A stretch of DNA of 64,000 bases from contig NC_088788.1 of NCBI RefSeq assembly GCF_949628265.1, positions 34,148,335 to 34,212,334 of the forward strand. Direction: 5' to 3'. Under the pieces are notes generated by a model, which worked only from the letters and a program-made list of their open reading frames with translations, had not been told where the DNA came from and ran no database searches. Positions 11,722 through 21,047 of this stretch are shown here, piece after piece. The position numbers and the translations under genes are program-made. This stretch comes from Cloeon dipterum (Eukaryota; Arthropoda; Insecta; Ephemeroptera; Baetidae). The stretch's first letter is position 1, and the number at the start of each line of letters is the position of its first letter.

Positions 11722-14700
11722 CTACTGTTGAATCATTTTCTTGATCCAGTCCAGAAGCTTGCTTACGTCAGTGAATGTGACATAGTTTTTTAGGTCGCAT
11801 GATTGCTTTTCATGATCCAACAGGGCTTGGCTTATAATCCCTCTGATGGACCACTTTCTCGTTTCCTGATCCCAAAGGTAAAGCCCTCCGCCGCTGTCAC
11901 CCTTGCAAGGACCAGAACCTGTAATTTGCTCTCCATTAAAATTTTGTTTAATTTTGTTCGGTCTTGTTTTTAGGCTCAATCATGGTAATTTCGAAAATTT
12001 CAAACATTAGAACTAAATCTTAATTTTCATAAATCAAGAATTTACTTAAATTTTTGCCAGGCTTGAATGTTGTTCAAATTTAAAAACAAAATACATTAAC
12101 GAAAAACTACATCCATAATTTCAACAAAAAATTTTTTTTTAATGGATTGAAGTGTGCTTTTAATGTGAAAATAAAGTGTTGAACGAAATTTCCATTTACC
12201 ATTTCTAAATCCAGCACAAAATGTTGTGTCAGAAGTTATTTTGGCGAAATTAGGATCAGCTTTGATGCATTGCTCATTGCTAACAATCGGCATGTCAACT
12301 TGCTTTGGTGCTTTGGAAGGCCTGCCATACTCGTCACGTCCCCAGCCAACAACCTTGGTGAATTAGGACCAATAAAATTAAACGTCTACCTTTTGGAGAA
12401 AAAAATGTTACTTTTCCTGTTTTCGCATACTGTTTGGTTGAATCCCATAAACAGACGGGTTTAATGTACGGTCCAAACGTTGTTGGGCTTTTGAACGTGA
12501 GAATCGCTAAGTCGATGCCGGCGTACTCGAATAATCGTCCTGTATACTTCGGGTGGATGGTAATTCCTGAAATCTAAATATCGTCGGGTATTGTATTTGC
12601 CAGTTTTTATCAGAACAAGTTTTTTGACGCCAAAGTGATATTTAAATTATTGTAAAATTCCGTGTAGTTTTCAGAAATTATTTTGCTTTGGAAGATTTTA
12701 ATTTTTAGCACTTTTTTATATATATTAATTACGCAATACATACTTCTTTCGACTTGGAATCTTGCTCAATTATGTTCAAAATGTTGTATTTTCCCAGAAA
12801 GATAAGAATCTTTTCTGGTTGCATCAAATCAGCTTTTCCTTGGGTAACAAGCACGCAATGCGCAGCTGAAAGATTTACTCACATGAATTCCAATTACTGC
12901 TATTGAAAGAAAAGACCGTAGGTCTGATCTATAATCATACCTGTAACAACGTGTCTTTTTGTAACCAAAGTTCCTCCGCAAATGAAAGTAAAACATGTCT
13001 CTTCTACTTTGTAAATAGCGCTGAGCCAAGGCCAAGCTCCTTTAGCTACGGTATCACCATTTATGATCAAATTCGTCACTTCATGAGACACGCCGCACGA
13101 GTCGAATCTATCTATATTTTTACCATTATTTTTAGTGAAAAAGCGTTAATTGCATTTTGACAATACCTGTATCAGACGGCGCTTCAATAGTGTTTGGCTG
13201 TTTTGTTGAAATGGGATAGGCTCTGGAACTTTTCCAGGTTGCTTCAGTGGTCCGTTGCGTTGTTGCACTTTTCCAGGTTGAAAGAGTTGCTCTTTGAGTT
13301 TGACTTTTCCAGGTAATAGTAGACCTGTACCACGGTGTTGTTGAAATTTTCTTGGGGGTTGTTGTCGTAGACTGCCACGGGGTTCGAGTGGTCGATTGTG
13401 TTGTTTGACTTTTCCAAGAGGACGTTGAACCTTTCCAGAGAGTAGTCGTACTTCTCCAGGAGGTTGTTTTTTTCGTGCTCTGCTTCCATTGTGCTGTCTG
13501 ACTTTTCCAGGAGGTTGGGGTTGTCCTTTGTGTGGTCACACTTTTCCAAGGGGTTGTGGTTGTCCATTTTGTGGTCACTCTTTTCCAAGGGGTTGTGGTT
13601 GTCCATTTTGTGGTCGCACTTTTCCAAGGGGTTGTGGTTGTCCATTTTGTGGTCACTCTTTTCCAAGGGGTTGTGGTTGACCATTTTGTGGTCGCACTTT
13701 TCCAAGGGGTTGTGGTTGTCCTTTGAGTTGCCCCACTTGTCCAGGGGGTTGGAGTTGTCCTTTTTGTGGTCGCACTTTTCCAAGGGGTTGAGGTTGTCCT
13801 TTTTGTTGTTGAACGTTTCCAAGGGGTTGTAATTGTCCTTTGTGTGGTCACACTTTTCCAAGGGGTTGTAATTGTCCATTTTGTGGTCGCACTTTTCCAA
13901 GGGGTTGTGTTTTTCCATGAGTTAGTGGTTTTTTGTGTTGCTTTCCAGGTGGATGATGTTTGGCTTTTCCAAGAGGTAGATGGATTTTTCCAGGAGTTTG
14001 CCTGTCTTTTGTGGAGGTTTGAGAAATTCTTTTGTGCTGTCAGAAGTCTGCAATCACATTATTTGAAACCTTCTTACAATGTTAGTACAATTTATTGTGA
14101 TGAGTTACGTGCATGCCAAAAGTCAAATAAAGATTATTATATTATCCCATACTTTTTACTTGCAAGTGCGCATGGCAGAATTAGCTACATTATCATTTCT
14201 GCCATGCAAATCTTTTGTGTAATCTTTTTAAATCAAAAGTAATATAATGATGAGATACACACGGTCACAAATAAACGTCAGCCAGTAACTATTCAGTAAT
14301 AAAGACTTAATTTATACGTTTAGCTTACGGTTTTTGTCCAGTGGAATCTACACCATTATCAGGACGACTGTTTGAAGAAAGATCAGTAATTAGATATGGT
14401 GAAACTATTTCGTGCTTTAAAGCCAGTTCTGTTTGGTAGTCGTTTGGTATTCCTAAAACATAAATAACTAGTAAATAAAAAATGTGTGTGTGTGTGTTAT
14501 TTTAGATTTTGTATGCACCTGTGTGGTTCTGGCAAATTGACTGACGATTTACTATAATGCTTGTTAGTTGTGGGGTTGCATTTTGGGCTGGGAAAATAAT
14601 GTTGTAAACAACAGGATTGAAATTTCCCTCTTTCAACTGCTGAAAAATCTTGCCCTTATCTTCGGTTGGTTCAATGGAACCAGAAAAAGTATTCTGCAGA

Positions 14701-14999
14701 GAGAAAAATTATTTTAATTTAATAAAAATCAAACCGTATTATCATACTCCCACATCACCGTTCACACGAAGTCGTAAATCCACTGTTATCACTGAACTAT
14801 TTTGAGGTGGAGGTATAGACAACCTTCCACGCAATTCTTTGGTCATTGGATCAATTTCGAGTTTTAAATATTCTGGACATGGTGAACTTGGCTGCATTGA
14901 ATTGATGCGATCAGTTGGAAGCTGCAGTTGAACTGCGGGCTGTATCGATTGCGTAACGCACACTATAGCGCAAATGGCTCGAAGAATAGGGCTCCTCAT
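11722..14999 (-). CDS. Serine protease gd-like, paralogue 1, with expanded Thr/Pro/Trp repeat exon
   Basis: Secreted trypsin-fold protease of the gastrulation-defective family (GD_N domain plus S1 domain). Nine exons, 5'->3': 14999-14748, 14693-14519, 14452-14329, 14047-13167, 13111-12941, 12865-12744, 12573-12412, 12353-12200 and 11918-11722. Phases agree at every joint and give 745 residues. Residues 1 to about 25 are a signal peptide. The GD_N domain follows, with SPCPEY and, later, SICQNH. Residues about 184-478 are a Thr/Pro/Trp/Lys tandem-repeat linker encoded by one 881-nt exon. The S1 domain has TAAHC (His537), GIDLAIL (Asp596) and GDSGGG (Ser689), so the triad is intact. Position 189 is Gly, not Asp, so trypsin-like P1 Arg/Lys specificity is not expected. 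No Arg or Lys precedes the NLIING segment where S1 zymogens are cleaved. In flies gd acts in the dorsoventral cascade upstream of Easter; the role here is inferred only. Confidence 0.93.
13167..14047 (-). repeat. 39-bp minisatellite forming exon 4 of protease paralogue 1
   Basis: About ten clean and several degenerate 13-codon units lie on the coding strand; the clean array is about 13500-13915. The consensus protein unit is TTKWTTTTPWKSA. Adjacent units alternate PWKSA and PWKRV, suggesting a 78-bp higher-order unit. The period is a multiple of three, so several wrong frames stay open as well. The true frame is fixed by its phase-1 exit ('APSDTG', then donor at 13166-13165), which matches 'APVDTG' in the paralogue. 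Confidence 0.92.
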
Positions 15000-15180
15000 T
15001 TTAGCTGCAGAGAAATTCGTTACACATACACGATATAATAAATATTTTTATTAAATGCTTTACATGCTCACCAGTGAATGATACGACTGCGTTGGGATTC
15101 CAGTTTTCGGCCGGGGCTCTTTAGTTGCGCACCATCTCGCCAACCATCGCCAAACCATACTGACGGGAATTTATAAACCT
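15000..15180 (-). promoter_or_regulatory. 5' UTR exon and promoter region of protease paralogue 1
   Basis: The coding exon starts at acceptor 15005-15006 (tttctctgcag, then CTAAA and ATG). A non-coding first exon ends at 15072 with donor GTGAGC. A TATA-like element reads TTTATAAATT on the minus strand around 15167-15176. The block GAGATGGTGCGC, in the presumed leader, is repeated in the same place upstream of the second paralogue. The duplication therefore included promoter-proximal DNA. Confidence 0.6.
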
Positions 15181-15768
15181 GCCTACTTGATGCTCTAGAA
15201 GTGACATAAAGCTAAATTTGGTGAACATCAAGGCAGTACACAAGTGTATCTTCTTTAATGTCAAATGTGCTCCATCCAATTCCTAAAGAGACAAACTCAA
15301 ACGGACGTGAGATGCGCCCCTATGTGAATTATCCTGATTATCGTTCACATGTTGCAATAATCTATGCTTTATTGGCGCTGGTGATACTGGCTCAGATGGA
15401 TACACAATTATTTTAATATTTTCGTGTATTGCAATTTTTGCTACATTGCTGATCACAAATTGGATCTTTGATTCATTAAGAGAATATTAATTTTGATTTT
15501 ATTTAATAATGGCTTCTCAAAAGTGTTTTACTTAATTTCCCACAACTCTCACAATGACTTTATCGTTGAGTTGAAAAGATTTAACTATGATATACATCTT
15601 CATTTCTGAGTTAAGTTCCCCCTTCCCCCCTATACGACCCACATGATGAGTTTAATTCGAGAGAATTTGAAAGGAGCTTAAATCCCACGACAGTTAGTGT
15701 AATGAGAATTATATAGGGCCTTGGTTAAAGCATCTTTCTAGGGCATCATATATTTTCCGCATAAACAA
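15181..15768. other. Spacer between the tandem proteases, upstream part
   Basis: No gene is recognised; AT-rich sequence with a C-rich tract near 15615. Confidence 0.5.
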
Positions 15769-16053
15769 ATGACCATCATCCATATTTACAAACTCGAAAT
15801 TTATAGCGGAAAATTTTCAGATATGACCATCAGAACAGTTAAAAAATCGAACCCTGGCGTCAGGGTAGCTTTCGAGCTATCGAATAGTTTCTCATGTGTA
15901 GCCACTTTAATTACGCCTCAAGGACTCTGTATTGGTTTGATCTACACACCGTTGGAACGACCAAGTTGTGAGCTTTTAGAATATGTGCAATTTGACCCTT
16001 TGGAATTCATTAAGGGACTTCATTTTGGGTTTTTTGTAAAAGAGGAAAAATAA
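15769..16053 (+). repeat. Protein-coding-derived repeat, open copy (94 codons)
   Basis: An ATG-to-stop frame of 94 codons whose C-terminal two thirds align at both DNA and protein level with a frameshifted copy at 32405-32675. Shared residues include NPxVRVAxE, TPxGLCIGxIY, TPxERxSxEL and EYxQFxPL. No known family is recognised. It may be a fragment of a transposon ORF or of a host gene spread by retroposition. Whether it is expressed cannot be seen. Confidence 0.6.
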
Positions 16054-17026
16054 AACACGAATTTATTAATAAGTTAATTTTTTATTAAAGGGAAAAGATC
16101 TAATTGTAAATTACGAAAGCAGAAAATGTTTTTTTTAGTTGAGTACAAATATAGTAAATAATTTACTTAATTGCCTTCACTTTCTTCACAATCTACCTCT
16201 GGCCATTACAGATGTAACCTTTGAGAAAGCTGAAATATAAACTTCCTAGATTCGCCTCCCCCCGCAGCATGATATATAAAAATATTCAAATCTAAAAACG
16301 AAAGTCATCATTTCTTTTCATGCAGGGTCCTTGATTTAAAGTGCCCAGTGAAGATCAAGGAAAAACATTGATTTATTTTGATATTGTTACACATTATAAA
16401 AACATAATTTAACTGGTCTTGTTGATGTCTTTTATGGCTAAAAACCTTCAACTTTATTAACAATGAGCAGAGGTTGAAGTTTATTTTGCTGTTAATTTGC
16501 ATTTAAAACATGCATCCAACAACAGCTTGCTGTAGAAGAAAAAAGTGCCACCGAACAAATATTTTAATTTACGCACTGTTTAATTTTCAAATGCCCGCCA
16601 CGCCAAATAGGGTGCCTATAATTGTTTTAAGAAAATATAATATGAATTACTTTAGTGGGTAAGTGTTTCAAGTTTAAAACGCAGAAAACGATCTTCAAAT
16701 GAGTAAATAAACTACTGTATGCCAAAAGACTTGACACGAGGAATGAAAGAAAGTGACAGCACAGAGTTAGCTTTTGCACCTCATGCTAATATTGATTTTA
16801 AAATTTTAAATCCTCATCTTTTGTGTCTTCTCCTCATATGTTAAATTTGATGCTTTTTCGCGCTTTTCTTGTCAATTATCATGATTTTTGTGTCATAGAT
16901 TTGCCTCAGCAATGATTTTAGCATTTTAAGTTTTTAATAAGGTTAATAGGAAAATTATTAAATATGTAGGGCATTGGCGCCGCAACTGTACAAAAACAGG
17001 ATCGGTGTAACTACTCGTTTCCATTC
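16054..17026. other. Spacer between the tandem proteases, downstream part
   Basis: No gene is recognised. An ATTAAA on the minus strand at 16933-16938 could serve as the polyadenylation signal of the second protease. Confidence 0.5.
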
Positions 17027-19385
17027 CTACTGTCGAATCTCCTGTTTAATCCAGTCGAGAAGCTTGCTTATGTCAGTGAACGTGACATAATTTTTGAGGT
17101 CGCATGAACGTTTTTCTGGATCCCACAGGGACTGGCTCACTACACCTCTGATTGCCCATCTCCTCGAATTCTCGTCCCAAACGTAGAGTCCTCCGCCGCT
17201 ATCACCCTTACAAGGACCGGAATCTGTAATTTTTCGGGTTTTTTTTAGCAGATTTTGAAAAAAATATAAGCTGGAGTTTTAGCTCTATGCCTCAAAGAAT
17301 GATAAATCGAACAGGACTCCTTAGATTTAATTAAGTATGTATTTTGAGCTGCAAAAATCTTTTTTTTTACAAATAAAATAATTTTTCTCAATTAAATTAC
17401 CATCTCTGTTGCCAGCACAAAAAGTCGTCTCTGAAGTTATCTGGATGTAATCTGGATTAGCTCTGAGGCACTGTTCATTGGTAACAATCGGCATGTCAAC
17501 TTGCTTCGGTGTTTTAGAGATAACATTGCCGTATTCGTCCTTTCCCCAGCCGACCACCTTAAATAAAACAGGATGAATTAATCAATGGGAATTTGTTGAG
17601 CATCAAATAAAATAATCACTTTTCCAGTTTGCGGATACTTCTTGGTCGAATCCCACAAGCAGACGGGCCTGATGAAAGGTCCAAACGATGCTGGAACCTT
17701 GAATGTGAGAATTGCCAGGTCGATGCCGGCGTACTCGAGTTCGCCTGTGTACTCTGGGTGGGCGGCTATGTCTGAAATCTAAACTCGCACTTTAGTTTCA
17801 AGCTCTAGCTGTACTCAAATTTCAAATGAAAAGTGGATTATTAAGTTATAAATTATTTTCACTAGAAATAATGTCAGCGAATTTTGTGATATTTTTCTCC
17901 AATTCTTTTTATAGCTTTTTTCCTCAAAATCCGCAGTTTTTTAAAATTAATTTTCCCATCGGGCCAAAAAGGATGCATACTTCTGTGGCAGTGCTTTGTT
18001 CAGCGAAGTTGATAACATTGTACTTTCCCAAGTAAACCATCACATTTTCTGGTTGTTTCAACGTTGCGCTTCCTTGGGTCGTGACCATACAATGCGCAGC
18101 TGCAAAATTGGCAATTATGCAATCGATATTAAATTCATCTTTCAGCAGATAAACATGAAAAATTCGTTCCGCAAAAAGATATAAAATTTGATGTACCCAC
18201 CAGTAATAACGTGTCTTTTAGTAACAAGAGATCCTCCGCAGATGAATGATAAACCTGTATTAGTGATGTCATAAATTGCGCTGAGCCAGGGCCACGCTCC
18301 CTTTGCCACGGTCTCGCCGTTCACAACCAAATTCGCCACTTGCGGAGACACTCCACATGTGCTGTATTTCTCTAAAAAATTTCAGGACGTTTAAAGTGTA
18401 GGTAATTATCTTAGCATCTGCTTATATATACAATACCTGTATCGACGGGTGCTTTAGTAGTTGGTGCCTGTGTCGGCGGAGGCGGTGGACGGGGGGTTGC
18501 TGTGGTCCTTTGTGTTGTCCATGTTGTCGTTGATCTGCAATCAGATTTAAGTTTTCGTACCTTTAACCTTTTCATTAACTTGATTATTTATTAGCTGTTT
18601 TAAAACATGAATATAGTGTAGATAGTTTGTTGAGTGTCTGCCATGCATGATGAAAAATAGACTTACATTATTTGCTGTGGAGCCTGTGGAACTGGAGCTA
18701 GGGCCGAGACTTGATTGATATCTACCCCATTATTATTACCAGGGTAGCTGTTCGAGGCAAAAATTATAGGGTATGGAGAAATCAATTCATGATTTAAGGT
18801 CACGTCTGTGTAGTAACCGTTGGATGTTCCTGCATGAAAAAATAAATATTAAACAACATTGTCCTTTGTTTCTAAATCATACCTGGGTGACTGGAGCATA
18901 TTGATTGACGATTCACTACGATGCTTGTTAGCACTGGGATTGGATTTTGAGTGGGGAAAACCACTTTGTAAGTAACGGGATTTCGGTTTCCTTGTCTCAA
19001 TCGGCTGATAACGTTGTCTTTGTGTTCGGTCAGATCAAGAGAGCCGGTGAAACTACCCTGCTAAGAAAAAATATCAATGAATATTTTAAATTAAAAAGAT
19101 TCACTCGAAACGCACTCCCAGTCTGGCATTGATGCGAAATCCTAAATTCACGGTAACTCTTGTGCTATCTTGAGGTGGGGGTATGGCCAAAACACCTCGT
19201 AATTCACCGCTCCATGTATCCGCTTGATATTGAAAATATTCCGGACACGGGGATCTCGGCGCTGATTGTGAGAAAGATGTTTGCCTTGAGCTGACGCGAT
19301 GATTAGGAAGCTGCTGTTGAACCGCGGGTCGGATCGACTGCGAAACGCACGCTATAGCGCAAATGCCTCGAAGAATAAGACTCAT
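17027..19385 (-). CDS. Serine protease gd-like, paralogue 2 (short linker)
   Basis: Same family and architecture as the neighbouring protease at 11722-14999. Nine exons at homologous positions and identical phases: 19385-19116, 19060-18883, 18829-18667, 18534-18437, 18371-18201, 18099-17981, 17778-17620, 17557-17401 and 17223-17027. The product is 503 residues. It has a signal peptide starting MSLILRG, a GD_N domain (SPCPEYFQYQ, later SICSSH) and a short Thr/Pro linker of 32 residues containing one TTTWTTQRTTATP unit. The S1 domain has TAAHC (His296), GIDLAIL (Asp353) and GDSGGG (Ser447). Position 189 is Gly, as in the paralogue. The start at 19385 is chosen over an in-frame upstream ATG at 19412 because an acceptor (tctctctacag) ends at 19391 and the protein aligns with the paralogue from there. 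Exons 5 and 9 are identical in length in both genes. Confidence 0.94.
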
Positions 19386-19640
19386 ATTTGCTGTAGAGAG
19401 AAAGTTACCCAAATATTACATCGTGTTAATCTCAAAATTTCATATTATTATCATCTATTTGCCAATGCTAATTAAACGTGAGTAAAACATATTTTAAATA
19501 AAATAAGTTAGTAACTCTCACCAGAAAATCAAGCAGCTGCTGCTCTGAAACTCAAGTTGCCATATCGTTCCGAGCTCAAAAGACGCGCACCATCTCTCCA
19601 GCTCGCAAATAAAACGACTGCTTGAGGAAAACCTGCTTTC
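19386..19640 (-). promoter_or_regulatory. 5' UTR exon and promoter region of protease paralogue 2
   Basis: A non-coding leader exon ends at 19522 with donor GTGAGA and is joined to the acceptor at 19391. The block GAGATGGTGCGC matches the leader of the first paralogue. Only a weak TATA-like run (TTTTATTT) is visible. Confidence 0.5.
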
Positions 19641-19984
19641 GTCGTCATGACCTCAGTTTTGTGAATGTCTTTCGTTGCCACCACCTCTTGAACCTGTGCG
19701 AGATTATTCGCAAGCTAGATGCTGGACCTGCAATTTGCTTGACACCTAACAGATGACTTTGCCTTCGGAGCAAAAAGCCTTGGAATTTGTTCACTTTTTC
19801 CTGGTGAAGAATTTTTAAACGAAATAAGCAACAGAAATCATTTCTAAATCGTGATATTTTTGCTTCATTTTTAATTGAAATGGATTAAAAACTTGAACTT
19901 CTTGTTAAGAATTGAAAGAAATTTTTAATTAGTGTATTGCCTCTTTTTGTCTAATTTTTAGTTTTATAATTGTAATTTTTTTTT

Positions 19985-20275
19985 TGCTTTTTATCCCTGA
20001 GCGAGGACCGGGAAGGGCGTGCACTGTACTAGCACGAATGCTGAAACAATAATAGCAATAACACCGTGAACGGATTACATGGGCGCATCGTATGCCGCAC
20101 AGGGACCCAGCCCACTGAAAAGCCACTTGCCTCGTCCGCACCGAGGACCTCTTTGAAACGCTAGACATTCGTCCCGTTGTAACAAGCTATTGTTAATTGG
20201 AGTAATGAGATGCCAAATCACGCATGCTGGAAAGGTGCGAACCAGCAAGTAGCGAGTTTGCCTATAAAGCAATGC
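19985..20275 (-). repeat. SINE-like dispersed repeat family B, copy 1
   Basis: It shares 'gcaccgaggacct', 'cgctagacattcgtcc' (others have 'cgccagacatttgtcc') and 'gctggaaaggtgcgaaccagcaa' with the copies at 54.4-55.0 and 63.5-64.0 kb. The minus strand carries a B-box-like GGTTCGCACC. The A-box part is not recognisable in this copy. Confidence 0.6.
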
Positions 20276-20457
20276 AGCCGGAGACTTTATTTACTTGTAT
20301 TCATATACAACGTACGGTACATTAATTGAAGCTTCCCTCACTTCCTACTACCACAAAATTAAATGAAACAAAGAAGATTAAGAAACATGCAGTGTATACC
20401 TTTAAACTGCTTGTGTCGCAATTGAAGAGTACATTATTATGTTTTGCTACATAGCTG

Positions 20458-20561
20458 GATGGGCGGTCACCCATCCAGCTAGTGGCTGCAACGTATGCTG
20501 CTTAACTTTGATGATCTAACGAGAACCTTTGCTTAAGCAGAAATTTACAATGACCGTATGC
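20458..20561 (-). pseudogene. 5S rRNA-like segment (5S pseudogene or head of a 5S-derived SINE)
   Basis: On the minus strand the order is a GGTCAT block, GGTTCTCGTTAGATCATC, AAGTTAAGCAGC and then CTGGATGGGTGACCGC. This is the order and near-sequence of the animal 5S rRNA internal promoter (A box, intermediate element, C box). The 3' part diverges: the C-box segment is followed by an inverted copy (CCCATCCAGCT), forming an 11-bp stem, instead of the usual 5S 3' helix. A functional 5S gene is therefore unlikely. Confidence 0.6.
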
Positions 20562-21047
20562 GAGGAATTCGGATGAAAGTTCGGTGAAACAAAGTTCTAT
20601 ATGTCTTGTTACCAGATTGGTACTAAATAATGGTACTTATTTCCAATGATTATAAAATTATTTAAAAATATCACACACTGTTGCGTTTGCGAGAGCTTGC
20701 CACCACTTAGAACTTTAAATTATGCAACCTTTGCAACACAAATGCCTCACAGGTTGCCTATATTGTTAAAAAGAAGTTAGCGGTTGCCTTTGCCTTCTAG
20801 GGGCTTAGCAATCATTGCCTGTGAACAAAATTTATTCAATTTATCTCAAATTAACCGTTTTTGCAAAGAACTTAAATAACTTTAATGACAATTAAAACAT
20901 CTTTGATCGTGTATTTATTTTATGACTTATTATTTATTGCATGTTACAAACTAGGAAATAAATACCTTAAAAATAATTACAAATAATTCATTTTTACATT
21001 GGTTTTTAAGTTAAACTAGTATTATCTACAGCAGCATAATCGTTGAG
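20562..21047. other. 3' flank of the secreted repeat-rich protein gene
   Basis: Polyadenylation signals for the gene on the minus strand (AATAAA) lie at 20933-20938 and 20914-20919, about 110-130 nt past its stop. No other gene is seen. Confidence 0.6.

Noticed and set aside
13464..13832. Plus-strand cysteine/glycine- and leucine-rich repeat frames over the minisatellite
   Set aside because: Antisense shadows that stay open only because the unit length is a multiple of three.
13244..13918. 224-codon minus-strand frame rich in NPLEKCDHK repeats
   Set aside because: It is the 39-bp repeat read in the wrong frame. Splice phases at 14047 and 13167 and the paralogue fix the Thr/Trp frame.
20458..20561. 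Functional 5S rRNA gene
   Set aside because: The 3' third and terminal helix of 5S rRNA are missing and replaced by an inverted copy of the C-box region.
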